Shown here piece after piece: positions 63,432 to 64,000 of a stretch of DNA of 64,000 bases; position 1 is the first letter of the stretch; each line of letters opens with the position of its first letter. A program made the position numbers and the translations under genes. The stretch lies in NCBI GenBank assembly GCA_963717195.1, contig CAVQVR010000021.1, forward strand, positions 62,001 through 126,000. The letters are read 5' to 3'. A model generated the notes under the pieces. The model had not been told where the DNA came from, ran no database searches, and saw nothing but the letters and a program-made list of their open reading frames with translations. The stretch comes from JACDAE01 sp963717195 (GTDB lineage Bacteria; Chloroflexota; Ktedonobacteria; Ktedonobacterales; Ktedonobacteraceae).

Positions 63432-64000
63432 TTACACCGGGCGCGACAACTTCGCCAATTCAAACTGCAATCCCTGTTCGGTGAGCGGGTTAATCCATTT
63501 TGCAGCCACAATCCCATCCTTATTAATAAAAATAGTCGTGGGAAACCCGGTACTACCATAGCTGATTGCAGTCGCACTGTCAAATGTGTCCTGCACGTTG
63601 GGATACGTAATACCATTTTGTTTTAGAAATGCAAGCGCTTCATTGGATATGTCACCACTATCAACGCCAAGAAAAACAATTCCTTGTGAGCGCAATCCCG
63701 GCCACGCTTTTTGTAGGAAAGGTACCTCCTGAGTACAGGGTCCGCACCACGACGCCCAGAAATTGAGGATAACGGGCTTCCCTTTAAAATCTGCCAGTTG
63801 CACTTTATTTGCATTATTTCCCAGTGTAGATAACGTAAAATCTGGGGCGAGCTTGCCGATCAAGGGGCTGGTGACATCGCCTAGAACGCTTGTATTATCT
63901 ACCGTTATATCGGATTTATTGTGGACAGGTGTCAATAGTTGTGTGGCGAGCAAAACCAGGAGTGCCACATTCACAACGCTAATTATGACAAATAGCTTCA
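63432..64000 (-). CDS. Thioredoxin-like CcmG/ResA/TlpA protein, start at window edge
   Basis: The readable part has 189 codons and is open to the right edge. In frame, KLFVIISVVNVALLVLLATQ forms the signal anchor, and the last two bases are TG, so the ATG probably has its A one base outside the window. The AhpC/TlpA fold follows: GKLAPDFTLSTLG, NFWASWCGPCTQEVPFLQ (redox CxxC), GVDSGDISNEALAFLKQ and GFPTTIFINKDG (cis-Pro loop). It supplies reducing power for apocytochrome c thiols outside the membrane. It is first in the visible ccm series. Confidence 0.9.
   Translation of the reverse strand, partial: KLFVIISVVNVALLVLLATQLLTPVHNKSDITVDNTSVLGDVTSPLIGKLAPDFTLSTLGNNANKVQLADFKGKPVILNFWASWCGPCTQEVPFLQKAWPGLRSQGIVFLGVDSGDISNEALAFLKQNGITYPNVQDTFDSATAISYGSTGFPTTIFINKDGIVAAKWINPLTEQGLQFELAKLSRPV

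Overview
The window looks like chromosomal DNA of a Ktedonobacteria-type Chloroflexota: aerobic, heterotrophic, probably filamentous. This rests on the style of the 16S gene and on gene families I associate with that class: a large XRE/NB-ARC/TPR protein, protein kinases with an HGN instead of HRD catalytic loop, many ECF sigma factors, secreted GH5 enzymes, and an alternate CcmE motif. The class assignment is inference, because no database search was possible.

Layout. 1-5.3 kb: a partial secreted lytic-transglycosylase-like protein, signal peptidase I, a membrane protein, an ECF sigma factor fused to Clp_N and zinc-finger domains, and a membrane-anchored protein. 5.4-13.4 kb: two cyclophilins, then a cluster of eight DnaA-box-like 9-mers in front of a replication operon: dnaB with two inteins, a DnaD-domain protein and a DnaC/DnaI-type loader. 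13.4-20.7 kb: an alpha/beta hydrolase, clpP, two methyltransferases, tRNA-Pro, a UbiA prenyltransferase, and a sigma/anti-sigma pair. 20.8-23.1 kb: an rRNA operon 16S-tRNA-Ile-tRNA-Ala-5S that contains no 23S gene. 23-33.3 kb: an L,D-transpeptidase, the XRE/NB-ARC/TPR protein, coaX, and a metallopeptidase-UvrD helicase-nuclease fusion. 33.5-48.4 kb: housekeeping and signalling genes: an FAD reductase, plsC-cmk-rluB, DUF2851 with a coiled-coil partner, a trypsin-like protease, a phosphoesterase, tandem thymidylate kinases, a probable pseudokinase, and a frameshifted FTR1 permease. 48.6-55.1 kb: two secreted GH5 glycosidases, a frameshifted CocE-type hydrolase, and a methyltransferase-HD fusion. 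55.1-64 kb: a system I cytochrome c maturation cluster (ccmG-like, a CopD-like protein, ccmE, F, H, I-like, a Cna-like protein, A, B, C, D), all on the minus strand and mostly with overlapping starts and stops.

The most unusual signal is a family of short dispersed palindromic elements, about fifteen loci, that share the ends GTAGGG(G/A)C ... G(T/C)CCCTAC. Most lie between genes. Several are read in frame inside genes, and two of these sit exactly at the junction between two domains normally encoded by separate genes (ImmA/IrrE-UvrD and methyltransferase-HD). This suggests that the elements act as stop-free linkers that can fuse neighbouring genes. Two single-base frameshifts (FTR1, CocE) are either recent decay or assembly errors.
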